From an uncultured Muribaculaceae bacterium (GTDB lineage Bacteria > Bacteroidota > Bacteroidia > Bacteroidales > Muribaculaceae), in assembly GCA_947627615.1 (NCBI GenBank), contig CANQWS010000022.1, positions 1 to 53,472 on the forward strand: DNA of 53,472 nucleotides, written 5' to 3'. Positions 18,405 to 27,282 of this stretch are shown here, piece by piece. Under the pieces are notes generated by a model. The model was not told the DNA's origin and ran no database searches. It saw only the letters and a list, made by a program, of their open reading frames with translations. The stretch's first letter is position 1. Every line of letters starts with the position of its first letter. The position numbers and the translations under genes are program-made.

Positions 18405-19223
18405 ATGAGAACCTGGACAACAATCAAAGAGTATACCGACATTCTTTTTCAGCAATGCGGACATGTTGCAAAAATAACCATCAACAGGCCCAAAGTATAT
18501 AATGCATTCCGCCCTCTGACCAACAAGGAAATGCTCGACGCCATGGCATATTGCCGTGAATCATCGGATATAGGAGTGATTATCCTGACCGGAGCCGGCG
18601 ACAAAGCTTTCTGCTCGGGTGGCGACCAGAACGTCAAGGGAATAGGCGGGTACATTGACGAGAGCGGGGTTCCGCGTCTGAATGTCCTGGATCTCCACAA
18701 GGCCATCCGTTCCATCCCCAAACCGGTCATAGCAATGGTCAACGGCTATGCCATCGGTGGCGGACATGTGCTTCATGTGGTGTGCGACCTGACCATCGCA
18801 TCGGAAAACGCCCGCTTCGGTCAGACAGGACCTAAAGTAGGCAGCTTCGACGGCGGATTCGGTTCCAACTACCTTGCCAGATGTGTGGGGCAGAAAAAGG
18901 CGAGAGAAATCTGGTTCCTTTGCCGCCAGTATTCGGCCAAGGAGGCCGAGGAAATGGGCATGGTCAACAAAGTGGTTCCCTTCGAGAGACTGGAGGATGA
19001 GACTATGGAATGGTGCGAGACAATTCTCAAACGCAGCCCCATGGCGATACGCATGATAAAACGTGCGCTTAATGCGGAACTTGACGGACAGAGAGGACTC
19101 ATGGAATTTGCCGGCGACGCCACTCTCATGTTCTACCTGATGGCCGAAGCCCAGGAAGGCAAAAACGCTTTCCTTGAGAAACGAGACCCTGACTTCGATC
19201 AATTCCCCAAATTCCCGGGATAA
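18405..19223 (+). CDS. menB: 1,4-dihydroxy-2-naphthoyl-CoA synthase
   Basis: A 272-residue crotonase-fold enzyme that closes the naphthoate ring of o-succinylbenzoyl-CoA. The oxyanion-hole segments are [10 protein letters not shown] and [19 protein letters not shown], and [16 protein letters not shown] is the MenB-specific loop. In the same operon as menD, menC and menE, which supports MenB over other enoyl-CoA hydratases. Confidence 0.95.
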   Translation: MRTWTTIKEYTDILFQQCGHVAKITINRPKVYNAFRPLTNKEMLDAMAYCRESSDIGVIILTGAGDKAFCSGGDQNVKGIGGYIDESGVPRLNVLDLHKAIRSIPKPVIAMVNGYAIGGGHVLHVVCDLTIASENARFGQTGPKVGSFDGGFGSNYLARCVGQKKAREIWFLCRQYSAKEAEEMGMVNKVVPFERLEDETMEWCETILKRSPMAIRMIKRALNAELDGQRGLMEFAGDATLMFYLMAEAQEGKNAFLEKRDPDFDQFPKFPG

Positions 19224-19241
19224 ACTTATCCTGAATCAGAG

Positions 19242-20291
19242 ATGCTTAAAGCTCAGTTCGCCAGATATTGCCTGCACTTTCGCCAGCCGGCGAGGACCTC
19301 ACGGGAAGTTTTGACTGAAAAACCGACCTATTTCATAAAAATTTTCGATGAATCGGCACCCGAAACATTTGGAATAGGAGAGTGCGCCGTGTTCAAAGGT
19401 CTCAGCTTTGATGACAGGCCGGACTATGAAACCAAACTCGCCCATGTCTGCGACAACATCAATGACATAACCATGGATGAGCTAAGGGAGTGGCCTTCGA
19501 TTCTGTTTGGAATCGAAACGGCCATGCTCGATTTGAAAAACGGAGGCGTGCGCAAGCCATTCCCTTCGGCCTGGTCCGATGGAGACAGCGCTATTACAAT
19601 CAACGGATTGGTCTGGATGGGTTCTATCGACGAGATGCGCGGTAGAATAGAGGAAAAAATAGCCGGAGGATTCAAGTGTCTGAAGTTCAAAATCGGCGGC
19701 GAGGATTTCAACGAGGAACTTAGCCTGATCAGGAATGTCAGGGAACGCTTCTCTCCATCGGAGCTTGAAATCAGACTTGACGCCAATGGAGCGTTCACTC
19801 CTGAAAACGCATTGAACCGAATCGGGCAGCTCGCGCCTTACTGCATCCACTCTCTTGAACAGCCTGTACGAGCCGGACAGATTGATGAAATGGCGCGAAT
19901 TTGCCGGGAATCTCCAATTGACATCGCTCTGGATGAAGAGCTGATAGGAGTGTGCAATCCGGAAGAAAAGTACAGTCTGCTTGAAAAAATCAGACCGTCA
20001 TACGTCATTCTCAAGCCGACATTATGCGGCGGCATATCCGGCTCCATGGAATGGATCAGCATTGCAGAGCTGCAATCCATCGGCTGGTGGGCGACATCGG
20101 CCCTGGAATCCAACATTGGCCTCAATGCCATAGCGCAGTGGGTCTCGACCATGAAGGTCGAAATGCCGCAGGGCCTTGGCACCGGAGCTTTATACACGAA
20201 CAACATCCCGTCGCCAATCATTCAGACACGCGACGTCATAAGATACAATCCTGAAACGAGCTGGGACATACCGAATCTGGAATGGAAATAA
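19242..20291 (+). CDS. menC: o-Succinylbenzoate synthase
   Basis: A 349-residue enolase-superfamily enzyme that dehydrates SHCHC to o-succinylbenzoate. The catalytic Lys pair is in CLKFKIGG; metal ligands are in RLDANGA, LEQP and LDEEL, and the second Lys in ILKPTLCGG. It follows menB by 18 bases and overlaps menE by 10 bases, so the genes are translationally linked. Confidence 0.92.
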   Translation: MLKAQFARYCLHFRQPARTSREVLTEKPTYFIKIFDESAPETFGIGECAVFKGLSFDDRPDYETKLAHVCDNINDITMDELREWPSILFGIETAMLDLKNGGVRKPFPSAWSDGDSAITINGLVWMGSIDEMRGRIEEKIAGGFKCLKFKIGGEDFNEELSLIRNVRERFSPSELEIRLDANGAFTPENALNRIGQLAPYCIHSLEQPVRAGQIDEMARICRESPIDIALDEELIGVCNPEEKYSLLEKIRPSYVILKPTLCGGISGSMEWISIAELQSIGWWATSALESNIGLNAIAQWVSTMKVEMPQGLGTGALYTNNIPSPIIQTRDVIRYNPETSWDIPNLEWK

Positions 20292-21241
20292 TAGCTGATG
20301 AATCAGAGGTCGCAAAAACGAGGGATTTCATAGATGAACTGAGATCTCCAGGGAATCACATCATAGCCCACACATCGGGTTCGACAGGAAAAGCGAAACG
20401 GATTTCTCTGAATAAAACCGATGTGATGATTTCAGCCGGCGAAACATGCCGGTTATTCGGCATTGATTCGGATTCCACTCTTTTTCTCCCCTTGTCCATT
20501 GACTACATTGCCGGCAAAATGATGCTTGCGAGAGCTGAAACCGGCAACTGCAGAATCATAATAGAAAAACCTTCGAACACGCCTTTGTCAAAAGACCCGG
20601 GACGGGAAATCACCCTTGCGGCCATAGTCCCGTCACAGATTTTCGGCTTGCTTGATTCTCGCTGGGTAAGATATGTCCGGAACATAATAGTTGGGGGAGC
20701 GCCAATGAGCGATGAGCAGGAAAAAGCCCTGATTGAAAGCGGCATCCCGTCATACGCCACCTACGGCATGACAGAGACGTGCAGTCATGTGGCCTTAAGG
20801 CCCTTGGGAACACGCCAGTTCAGGGCATTGTCACACGTGTCCTTCTCTCAGGATAATCGTGACTGCATTGTGATTCACTCTGACAAGATGAGCTTTGGCA
20901 AACTTGTGACCAACGACATAGTTACGTTGGTATCCGACAAGGAATTCATCTGGCGCGGCAGGTATGACAATGTTATAAACTCCGGCGGGATAAAGTTATT
21001 CCCGGAAGAAATCGAGAAGAAATTATCGCCGTCCATGGAAAACCGGAATTTCTTCATAACCGGCCGTCCGAACCCGAAATGGGGGACAGAAGTGGTGATT
21101 GCCATTGAGGGCGAGAACCCTGTGGATAATCTCAGTGTTATTCTTGAAACCTGCCTATCCAAATTTGAACGACCGAAAACAATTATATATATGAAAGAAT
21201 TCCGCCGGACATCAAGTGGTAAAATAATCCGCTCCATCTGA
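20282..21241 (+). CDS. menE: o-Succinylbenzoate-CoA ligase
   Basis: A 319-residue adenylate-forming enzyme that makes o-succinylbenzoyl-CoA, the MenB substrate. The phosphate loop is HTSGSTGKAKRI; later motifs are YATYGMTETCSHVA, GRYDNVINSGGIKLFPEEIE, and the C-terminal Lys in RTSSGKIIR. It is much shorter than E. coli MenE (about 450 residues) because the N-terminal subdomain before the phosphate loop is only about 30 residues; short forms occur in Bacteroidetes. The start overlaps menC. menA, menG and a thioesterase are not in the window. Confidence 0.9.
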   Translation: MEIIADESEVAKTRDFIDELRSPGNHIIAHTSGSTGKAKRISLNKTDVMISAGETCRLFGIDSDSTLFLPLSIDYIAGKMMLARAETGNCRIIIEKPSNTPLSKDPGREITLAAIVPSQIFGLLDSRWVRYVRNIIVGGAPMSDEQEKALIESGIPSYATYGMTETCSHVALRPLGTRQFRALSHVSFSQDNRDCIVIHSDKMSFGKLVTNDIVTLVSDKEFIWRGRYDNVINSGGIKLFPEEIEKKLSPSMENRNFFITGRPNPKWGTEVVIAIEGENPVDNLSVILETCLSKFERPKTIIYMKEFRRTSSGKIIRSI

Positions 21242-21323
21242 CATAAATCCAATCATTTCGGATTAAAATCAACCAATTCTGAAATTTATTTAGCTAATAT
21301 TTAACATTTACAGGAAAAAAGCT

Positions 21324-21331
21324 TAATTTTG
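21324..21331 (+). promoter_or_regulatory. Promoter -7 box for sppA
   Basis: TAATTTTG fits TAnnTTTG; the -33 region is TTTA-like and weak. Leader to the sppA ATG would be about 37 bases. The 131-base gap after menE supports a new transcript here. Confidence 0.5.
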
Positions 21332-21372
21332 TATCGTGGCAAATAAAGCTATAATAAAATATTAATAATCAG

Positions 21373-23127
21373 ATGAAAAAATTTCTATATAGTTTCCTCG
21401 GCACAGTAGCCGGAATCTGGGTCTCGGTATTATTAGGCACATTGCTCTTGTTCCTGACAATCGGAGTGATAGCTGTTAATTCAGACAAAAGTGTCTCTAC
21501 GGTAAAAGTGTCCGATGATTCCGTGCTGAAGATAGATCTTGCCGGGAATCTCGTTGACAGAGCCACACCGATAAGTCTTATGGACCAGATTTACGGTAAC
21601 AATGAGGCATCAATCAGTCTGAACGACATCGTTGACGCCATAGCGGCAGCCAAAGACGATAAAAAAATCAAGGGCATATACCTGAATTGCGCCGGAATCT
21701 CCACAGGTCTTGCTCAGGCCCAGGCCATAACGGACGCCCTGAAGGATTTCAAGGAATCGGGCAAATGGGTCTACAGCTATGCCGACACCTATAGTCAGGC
21801 CGATTACTATATAGCTTCGGTATCCGACAGCATTTTCATCAATCCTATCGGAATGATAGACATTCACGGCCTCTCATCAACAACCATATATTTCAAGGAC
21901 CTGCTTGACAAGCTCGGTGTAGAGGTTCAGGTAGTGAAGGTCGGCACATATAAAAGTGCGGTAGAACCTTTTATCCTTAACAACATCAGCGATGCCAACA
22001 AGGAACAGCAACAGCACTTCCTCGGAAATATATGGAAATTCATGAGAGAAAACATAGCCAAGAACCGCTCCATCGCTGTTAACTCTCTGGATTCTATTGC
22101 AAACCAGTATATCTTCTCCAAAAATGTAGGATTCTATGAAAAGGCGAATCTTGTGGACGGGATCAAATATCGTCATCAGATGGAGGATATGATTGCCGAT
22201 GTTACTGAAAAGGCTGAAGATCCAGACTTTGTTACTGTCACCGATTACCTCAAGGTAACGGAATCACCGCTGAAGAGACTTGACAAGAACAAGAAAAACA
22301 TTGCGGTTCTCTACGCTCTCGGAGATATAACCGAGAGCGGAAACTCGGGCATAACGTCAGACAAACTCGTTCCCCAGATTCTGGAACTTGCGGAAAACAA
22401 AAAAATAGACGGACTCGTTCTCCGTGTAAATTCAGGCGGAGGAAGCGCCTTTGCATCCGAACAGATCTGGGAGGCACTGGAGCAGTTCAAGGCCATAAGC
22501 AAGAAACCTTTCTATGTGTCAATGAGCGATGTGGCAGCCTCCGGCGGCTATTACATATCGTGTGGCGCCGACAAAATCTATGCCGAGCCGACCACTCTGA
22601 CCGGCTCCATAGGTATTTTCGGTCTGATTCCCAACATTCAGCCTCTTTTAAAGGACAAATTAGGCGTGAACACCTACACAGTAAGCACAAACACCGGAAG
22701 TTTCCCGTCGATTATGGAACCGATGGCCCCCGCTCAGCGTGAAGCCATGCAGTCATACGTTGACAACGGATATGAGCTGTTCGTGTCAAGATGTGCCAAA
22801 GGGCGAAAATGCACCGTTGAAAAAATCAAATCGATTGCCGAGGGACGTGTATGGGACGGTCAAAGCGCACTCAGCAACGGCCTTGTGGATAAACTCGGCG
22901 GACTGCAGGCGGCATTGGAAGACATGACTGAACAGCTTGACGGAGACGGCTATTACATCTCAGAATATCCTTCTATAAAAGTGAAATGGTGGGAGATGCT
23001 CCTTGAGGTCGACAGCGAATTCGACGCCTCGGCGCTTTCAACAGCTTCATTCTGTGTGAATGCAGTTAAAGAGCTTCGCAAAATCGACCCGCTGCAGTGC
23101 CGCATGGATTTAATAAAACTCCACTGA
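21373..23127 (+). CDS. sppA: Signal peptide peptidase SppA, 67 kDa type
   Basis: A 584-residue membrane-bound serine protease that degrades cleaved signal peptides. An N-terminal membrane segment (about residues 10-35) is followed by two tandem ClpP-like domains. In the tandem type the general base Lys sits in the first domain (VVKVGTYKSAVEPF) and the nucleophile Ser in the second (SDVAASGGYYISCGADKIYAEP). Both segments are present. Length matches E. coli SppA. First gene of a plus-strand run with lpxK. Confidence 0.93.
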   Translation: MKKFLYSFLGTVAGIWVSVLLGTLLLFLTIGVIAVNSDKSVSTVKVSDDSVLKIDLAGNLVDRATPISLMDQIYGNNEASISLNDIVDAIAAAKDDKKIKGIYLNCAGISTGLAQAQAITDALKDFKESGKWVYSYADTYSQADYYIASVSDSIFINPIGMIDIHGLSSTTIYFKDLLDKLGVEVQVVKVGTYKSAVEPFILNNISDANKEQQQHFLGNIWKFMRENIAKNRSIAVNSLDSIANQYIFSKNVGFYEKANLVDGIKYRHQMEDMIADVTEKAEDPDFVTVTDYLKVTESPLKRLDKNKKNIAVLYALGDITESGNSGITSDKLVPQILELAENKKIDGLVLRVNSGGGSAFASEQIWEALEQFKAISKKPFYVSMSDVAASGGYYISCGADKIYAEPTTLTGSIGIFGLIPNIQPLLKDKLGVNTYTVSTNTGSFPSIMEPMAPAQREAMQSYVDNGYELFVSRCAKGRKCTVEKIKSIAEGRVWDGQSALSNGLVDKLGGLQAALEDMTEQLDGDGYYISEYPSIKVKWWEMLLEVDSEFDASALSTASFCVNAVKELRKIDPLQCRMDLIKLH

Positions 23128-23158
23128 TCCGTAACGTCTCATAATTAGGATAGATCAA

Positions 23159-24262
23159 ATGGCAAAACGCAAACTGCTTTCGTACATTCTGCTTAAACCC
23201 ATATCCTGGGTTTACGCGGCTGTCGTAGCCGTTCGCAACGCCATGTTTGAACGCGGTTTCCTGAAGCAGCATGAGTTTGATATACCTGTGATAACCGTTG
23301 GCAATATAAGTGTCGGCGGCTCCGGGAAAACGCCTCACACGGAGTATATAATCAACCACCTCGCCGAAGACTATCACATCGGTATGCTCAGCCGTGGATA
23401 TAAGAGAAGGACAAAAGGTTTTGTTCTTGCTACAGAAAACTCTCACGTGGAGGATATCGGCGACGAACCGTATCAGATTTATAAAAAATTCCGCAAGCGG
23501 GATGTGACTGTAGCCGTATGCGAGATGAGGGTAGTGGGTATTGAGAAAATGCGGGAGATAGATCCGAAAATAGACCTGATAGTCCTTGATGACGCATTCC
23601 AGCATCGGTATGTGAAGCCAAGACTTTCGGTAGTCCTCATGGAATACAGCAGACCGGCCTATAATGACAGCATGCTTCCTTTCGGAAGACTGAGGGAGCC
23701 AATCAGCGCCTTGAACCGTGCTGATATAATTGTTGTCACGAAATGCCCTGACGCCATGAACCCCATACAGCGGAGAATCATAGCGGAGAATCTGAATCTG
23801 TTCCCATATCAGAAACTCCTGTTTTCCCGATACAAATATCTGGCCCCGGTTGAATTGTTCCGTGGTGCGGTTGACCGCGCCGAAAGGCTTGATATGGATA
23901 TGCTCACAGAGACTGACACCGTGCTCGCAGTAACAGGTGTGGCCAACCCCAGACCTTTTATCCGTCAATTACGGAACTATAAGGCTAAGGTAAAAATCCG
24001 CCGCTTCGGCGACCACCACAATTTCACCCATACCGACATGCAGAGCATTGAAGAGAAATTCAATGCAATGAAAGGGAAAAACAAGTTTATAATAACCACC
24101 GAGAAGGATGCAATGCGGCTCATGAACAATCCGTATTTCCCTCATCACCTCCGTAAATTTATTTATTACCTCCCGATTCAGGTGACATTCGAAGACTACA
24201 ACGACCAGCCTCTCGACACCGTGATTAAAAGTCAAATGAGGCATAACACTCTTATACGTTGA
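23159..24262 (+). CDS. lpxK: Tetraacyldisaccharide 4'-kinase
   Basis: A 367-residue membrane-associated kinase that phosphorylates the 4' position of the lipid A precursor. The Walker A loop GNISVGGSGKTPHTEY is near residue 46, and the Walker B-like DLIVLDDAFQHR follows near 140. A hydrophobic N-terminal helix (LLSYILLKPISWVYAAVVAVRNAMF) fits its membrane association. It shows the organism makes lipid A. 31 bases after sppA. Confidence 0.94.
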   Translation: MAKRKLLSYILLKPISWVYAAVVAVRNAMFERGFLKQHEFDIPVITVGNISVGGSGKTPHTEYIINHLAEDYHIGMLSRGYKRRTKGFVLATENSHVEDIGDEPYQIYKKFRKRDVTVAVCEMRVVGIEKMREIDPKIDLIVLDDAFQHRYVKPRLSVVLMEYSRPAYNDSMLPFGRLREPISALNRADIIVVTKCPDAMNPIQRRIIAENLNLFPYQKLLFSRYKYLAPVELFRGAVDRAERLDMDMLTETDTVLAVTGVANPRPFIRQLRNYKAKVKIRRFGDHHNFTHTDMQSIEEKFNAMKGKNKFIITTEKDAMRLMNNPYFPHHLRKFIYYLPIQVTFEDYNDQPLDTVIKSQMRHNTLIR

Positions 24263-24310
24263 ACAAGACAACAACCACGTCTATTAATAATCAAATAATA
24301 CTTCTTTATC

Positions 24311-25126
24311 ATGATTGACAAAATTCAAGAAACAGCTGAATATATCCGTAGCAAAGTAGGCGAGATGCCTAAAACAGCAATAATCCTCGGCACCGGTCTC
24401 GGAGCGCTTGTGGATCACATAGACAGCAAAAAATATATTCCCTACAAAGAAATTCCGAACTTTCCGGTTTCAACCGTTGAAGGTCACAGCGGAAACCTCA
24501 TTTTTGGCCGTCTGGGCAATAAAGAAGTCATGGCCATGCAGGGCAGATTCCACTATTATGAGGGATATGACATGAAACAGGTGACATTCCCCGTCAGAGT
24601 AATGAAAGCCCTGGGTATTGAAACACTCTATGTCAGCAACGCCGCCGGAGGCATGAACAAGGAGTTCCGTGTAGGTGACATAATGATCATAACCGACCAC
24701 ATCAATCTTTTCCCCGAAAATCCGCTCCGAGGCAAGAACGACAACAGACTCGGCCCGCGCTTTCCGGCAATGACTGAAGCCTACGACCACAAACTCATCG
24801 GGCTTGCCGATGAGATAGCTGCCGAAAAAGGCATCCGCGTGATGCATGGAGTATATGTAGGCACACCCGGTCCCACTTTTGAAACTCCGGCAGAATACGA
24901 ATATTTCCGTGTAATAGGCGGTGATGCAGTAGGAATGTCGACCGTACCCGAAGTCATCGTAGCCAACCACGGAGGCATGAAAGTGTTTGGCGTCTCTGTA
25001 ATCACTGACTTAGGCGGAAAAGATGTGACCGACGTTCCGAAACACGAAGAAGTCCAGAAAGCAGCCGAAGCCGCACAGCCCAAAATGATGGAAATCATGC
25101 GCGAGCTCGTGGACCGCGCTGAATAA
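24311..25126 (+). CDS. Purine nucleoside phosphorylase (trimeric type)
   Basis: A 271-residue enzyme that splits purine nucleosides with phosphate, for purine salvage. Motifs are GTGLGALVDHI, VEGHSGN, NAAGGMNKEF, GPTFETPAEYEYFR with the ribose/base contacts, GMSTVPEV, and VITDLGG. The length and the Glu in FETPAE fit the PNP-I (punA/deoD-like) trimeric family. It lies between lpxK and thiL without an evident promoter, so is probably co-transcribed. Confidence 0.93.
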   Translation: MIDKIQETAEYIRSKVGEMPKTAIILGTGLGALVDHIDSKKYIPYKEIPNFPVSTVEGHSGNLIFGRLGNKEVMAMQGRFHYYEGYDMKQVTFPVRVMKALGIETLYVSNAAGGMNKEFRVGDIMIITDHINLFPENPLRGKNDNRLGPRFPAMTEAYDHKLIGLADEIAAEKGIRVMHGVYVGTPGPTFETPAEYEYFRVIGGDAVGMSTVPEVIVANHGGMKVFGVSVITDLGGKDVTDVPKHEEVQKAAEAAQPKMMEIMRELVDRAE

Positions 25127-25147
25127 ACCGCATTAGCAGACTGACCT

Positions 25148-26185
25148 ATGGAAGAAAAACAGACAGAGATATCCACAATTGGCGAGTTCGGCCTGATTGA
25201 CCGTATCACCTCGGGCATAACTCATGTGAACGAGTCAACCGTCAACGGTGTCGGCGACGATGCCGCTGAAGTTAGGTATCCGGATACTGATGTGCTTGTG
25301 ACAACGGACCTTCTTGTGGAAAATGTTCATTTCGATCTGACATACGTTCCGCTCAAACATCTGGGATATAAGTCAGCGGTAGTGAATTTCTCCGATATTT
25401 ACGCCATGAACGGAACTCCGCGACAGATCACAGTGGGACTGGCCATCTCTTCCCGTTTCACAGTGGAGCATATCGAACAACTGTATTCCGGTATCCGTCT
25501 CGCCTGTGAGATATATGGAGTGGACCTCGTTGGCGGTGACACAACCGCTTCCCGTTCCGGTCTGGTCATAAGCATCACATGCATCGGCGACGCACCAAAA
25601 GACAAGGTTGTGCGTAGATCAGGAGCCAAGCCTACGGATCTGATATGCGTGAGCGGAGACCTTGGCGCCGCCTATATGGGCCTTCAGCTTCTTGAAAGAG
25701 AGAAACGGGTGTCGAAAGGCGAAAAAGATTTCATTCCCAAATTTGAAGGCAAGGAGTATCTGATTGAAAGGCAGCTCAAACCTGAAGCCCGACGGGATAT
25801 AATACGTGAACTTTCAGACAAGGGCATCCTTCCGACATCCATGATGGATATAAGCGATGGCCTCTCGTCGGAGCTGCTTCATATATGCAAATCCTCGGGA
25901 GTAGGATGCCGTGTCTACGAAGACAGAATTCCGATTGATTACCAGACAGCCGTCATGGCTGAGGAAATCAACATGAACCTTGTCACGGCAGCCATGAACG
26001 GCGGAGAAGACTATGAGCTTCTGTTTACTGTTCCCATAAGCGATTACGAGACCGTTTCGAGACTTGAGGGAATCAAAGTGATAGGCCATATCACCGAGCC
26101 CGGTCTGGGGTGTGCGCTCGTAACCCGCGATGGAAATGAGATGGAGCTTAAGGCTCAGGGATTCAATCACATGTCGGCCGATTAA
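25148..26185 (+). CDS. thiL: Thiamine-monophosphate kinase
   Basis: A 345-residue PurM-like ATP-dependent kinase that makes thiamine diphosphate from thiamine monophosphate. Motifs are GVGDDAAEV, TTDLLVENVHF, NFSDIYAMNGTP, LVGGDTTAS and the later MDISDGLSSEL. MenD in this window needs the product as cofactor. 21 bases after the purine phosphorylase; the capA-type gene follows after 15 bases. No TPP riboswitch seen. Confidence 0.94.
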   Translation: MEEKQTEISTIGEFGLIDRITSGITHVNESTVNGVGDDAAEVRYPDTDVLVTTDLLVENVHFDLTYVPLKHLGYKSAVVNFSDIYAMNGTPRQITVGLAISSRFTVEHIEQLYSGIRLACEIYGVDLVGGDTTASRSGLVISITCIGDAPKDKVVRRSGAKPTDLICVSGDLGAAYMGLQLLEREKRVSKGEKDFIPKFEGKEYLIERQLKPEARRDIIRELSDKGILPTSMMDISDGLSSELLHICKSSGVGCRVYEDRIPIDYQTAVMAEEINMNLVTAAMNGGEDYELLFTVPISDYETVSRLEGIKVIGHITEPGLGCALVTRDGNEMELKAQGFNHMSAD

Positions 26186-26200
26186 TAGCAACATGGTCAG

Positions 26201-27235
26201 ATGAACGTATTCGGTCTCATATTGTCACTGGCTGCCGGGTTGCTGAATCCGGCTACCGCGGATTTAGTATTCGTTGGTGATGCCATGCAGCACTCAAAGC
26301 AACTGGCCTCAGCCAGAACACCGGAAGGTGACTACGATTATTCCGAATGTTTCACTGCCATTGAACCGTATATTAAATCAGCCGATTTCGCGGTTGTTAA
26401 TCTTGAGACGCCATTGGGGGGAGCACCTTATTCGGGGTATCCCATGTTTTGCGCCCCGGACAGCTTTCTCGCCCAACTGAAAAAGTCAGGGTTCGATTTC
26501 GTACTCGCAGCCAACAACCACACCCTTGACAGGCGTGACAAAGGCGTCATACGAACAATCGGACAGTTCGAGCAACAGCAGATTCCATATACCGGCATTT
26601 ACCGCAACAAGGCTGAAAGGGACTCGATAGTACCGGTTATCCGCGATATTAACGGATTCAAGGTAGCTTTTCTTAATTACACTTACGGGACCAACGGAAT
26701 TAACATTCAGGGCGATATTGTAGTGGACTATATTGACCGGAACAAAATCGCATCTGACATCCGGAAGTCACGCGAATCGGGAGCCGAGATTATAGCGGCA
26801 TGCATGCACTGGGGTGTGGAATATGTCCTGTTACCCAACAGGGAGCAGAAGAATCTGGTGAACTTTCTTGAGGAACAAGGCGTGGACCTGATTATAGGAG
26901 GCCATCCCCACGTAATTCAGCCCATGGAAATGAGGTTAAACAAAACTACCGGTAAAAAGATGTTCATTGTGTATTCCTTGGGCAACTTCATTTCAGCCAT
27001 GCACAAGACCGACACTCAGGGAGGCGCTATGGCAAGAGTCCGTCTGAAAAGGGACAACATGGGACGTGCCGTAGTTGATACGGCCTCTTACCGTCTTGTT
27101 TTCGTGATCTTCCTACCGCGAAAGACAAAAAATTCCGGGTGCTTCCGGCCGAAACGCAACCTTCTGCCGAATGGAAATCCGTCCATTCGGGATTTGTACG
27201 CAGAGCCACTGAGATTTTCAACAAGCACAATATAA
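26201..27235 (+). CDS. CapA-family metallophosphatase-like protein with frameshifted C-terminus
   Basis: The frame reads 344 residues. Up to about residue 300 it is a PGA_cap/CapA-type domain (calcineurin-like fold): FVGDAMQH, VVNLETPLGG, AANNHTLDR, CMHWGVEY, GGHPHVIQP and YSLGNFIS carry the metal-binding and core residues. A hydrophobic signal-like segment is at the N-terminus. After TASYRLVFV the frame turns into an unlikely basic peptide, while the +1-shifted frame continues naturally (DLPTAKDKKFRVLP) to a stop overlapping the next start as ATGA. One base appears missing near 27104-27106. The core is intact, so the protein may still work. Family members act on capsule or envelope polymers; the substrate is unknown. 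Confidence 0.82.
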   Translation: MNVFGLILSLAAGLLNPATADLVFVGDAMQHSKQLASARTPEGDYDYSECFTAIEPYIKSADFAVVNLETPLGGAPYSGYPMFCAPDSFLAQLKKSGFDFVLAANNHTLDRRDKGVIRTIGQFEQQQIPYTGIYRNKAERDSIVPVIRDINGFKVAFLNYTYGTNGINIQGDIVVDYIDRNKIASDIRKSRESGAEIIAACMHWGVEYVLLPNREQKNLVNFLEEQGVDLIIGGHPHVIQPMEMRLNKTTGKKMFIVYSLGNFISAMHKTDTQGGAMARVRLKRDNMGRAVVDTASYRLVFVIFLPRKTKNSGCFRPKRNLLPNGNPSIRDLYAEPLRFSTSTI

Positions 27236-27282
27236 ATGTGCAACGTGACACCTCGGCAATATCATCCTACGCTGAACAATGA
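27106..27282 (+). pseudogene. Displaced C-terminal part of the CapA-family gene
   Basis: From 27106 the second frame encodes about 58 residues (DLPTAKDKKF near its start, ending SSYAEQ) before TGA at 27280-27282. The ATG of the next gene is at 27279, giving the typical 4-base ATGA overlap, which supports this as the original end. The defect is a one-base deletion, either real or a base-calling error. Confidence 0.75.

Noticed and set aside
25148-25200. TPP riboswitch near thiL
   Set aside because: No THI-box core (CTGAGA or ACCTGA) seen in the 21-base gap before thiL or upstream.
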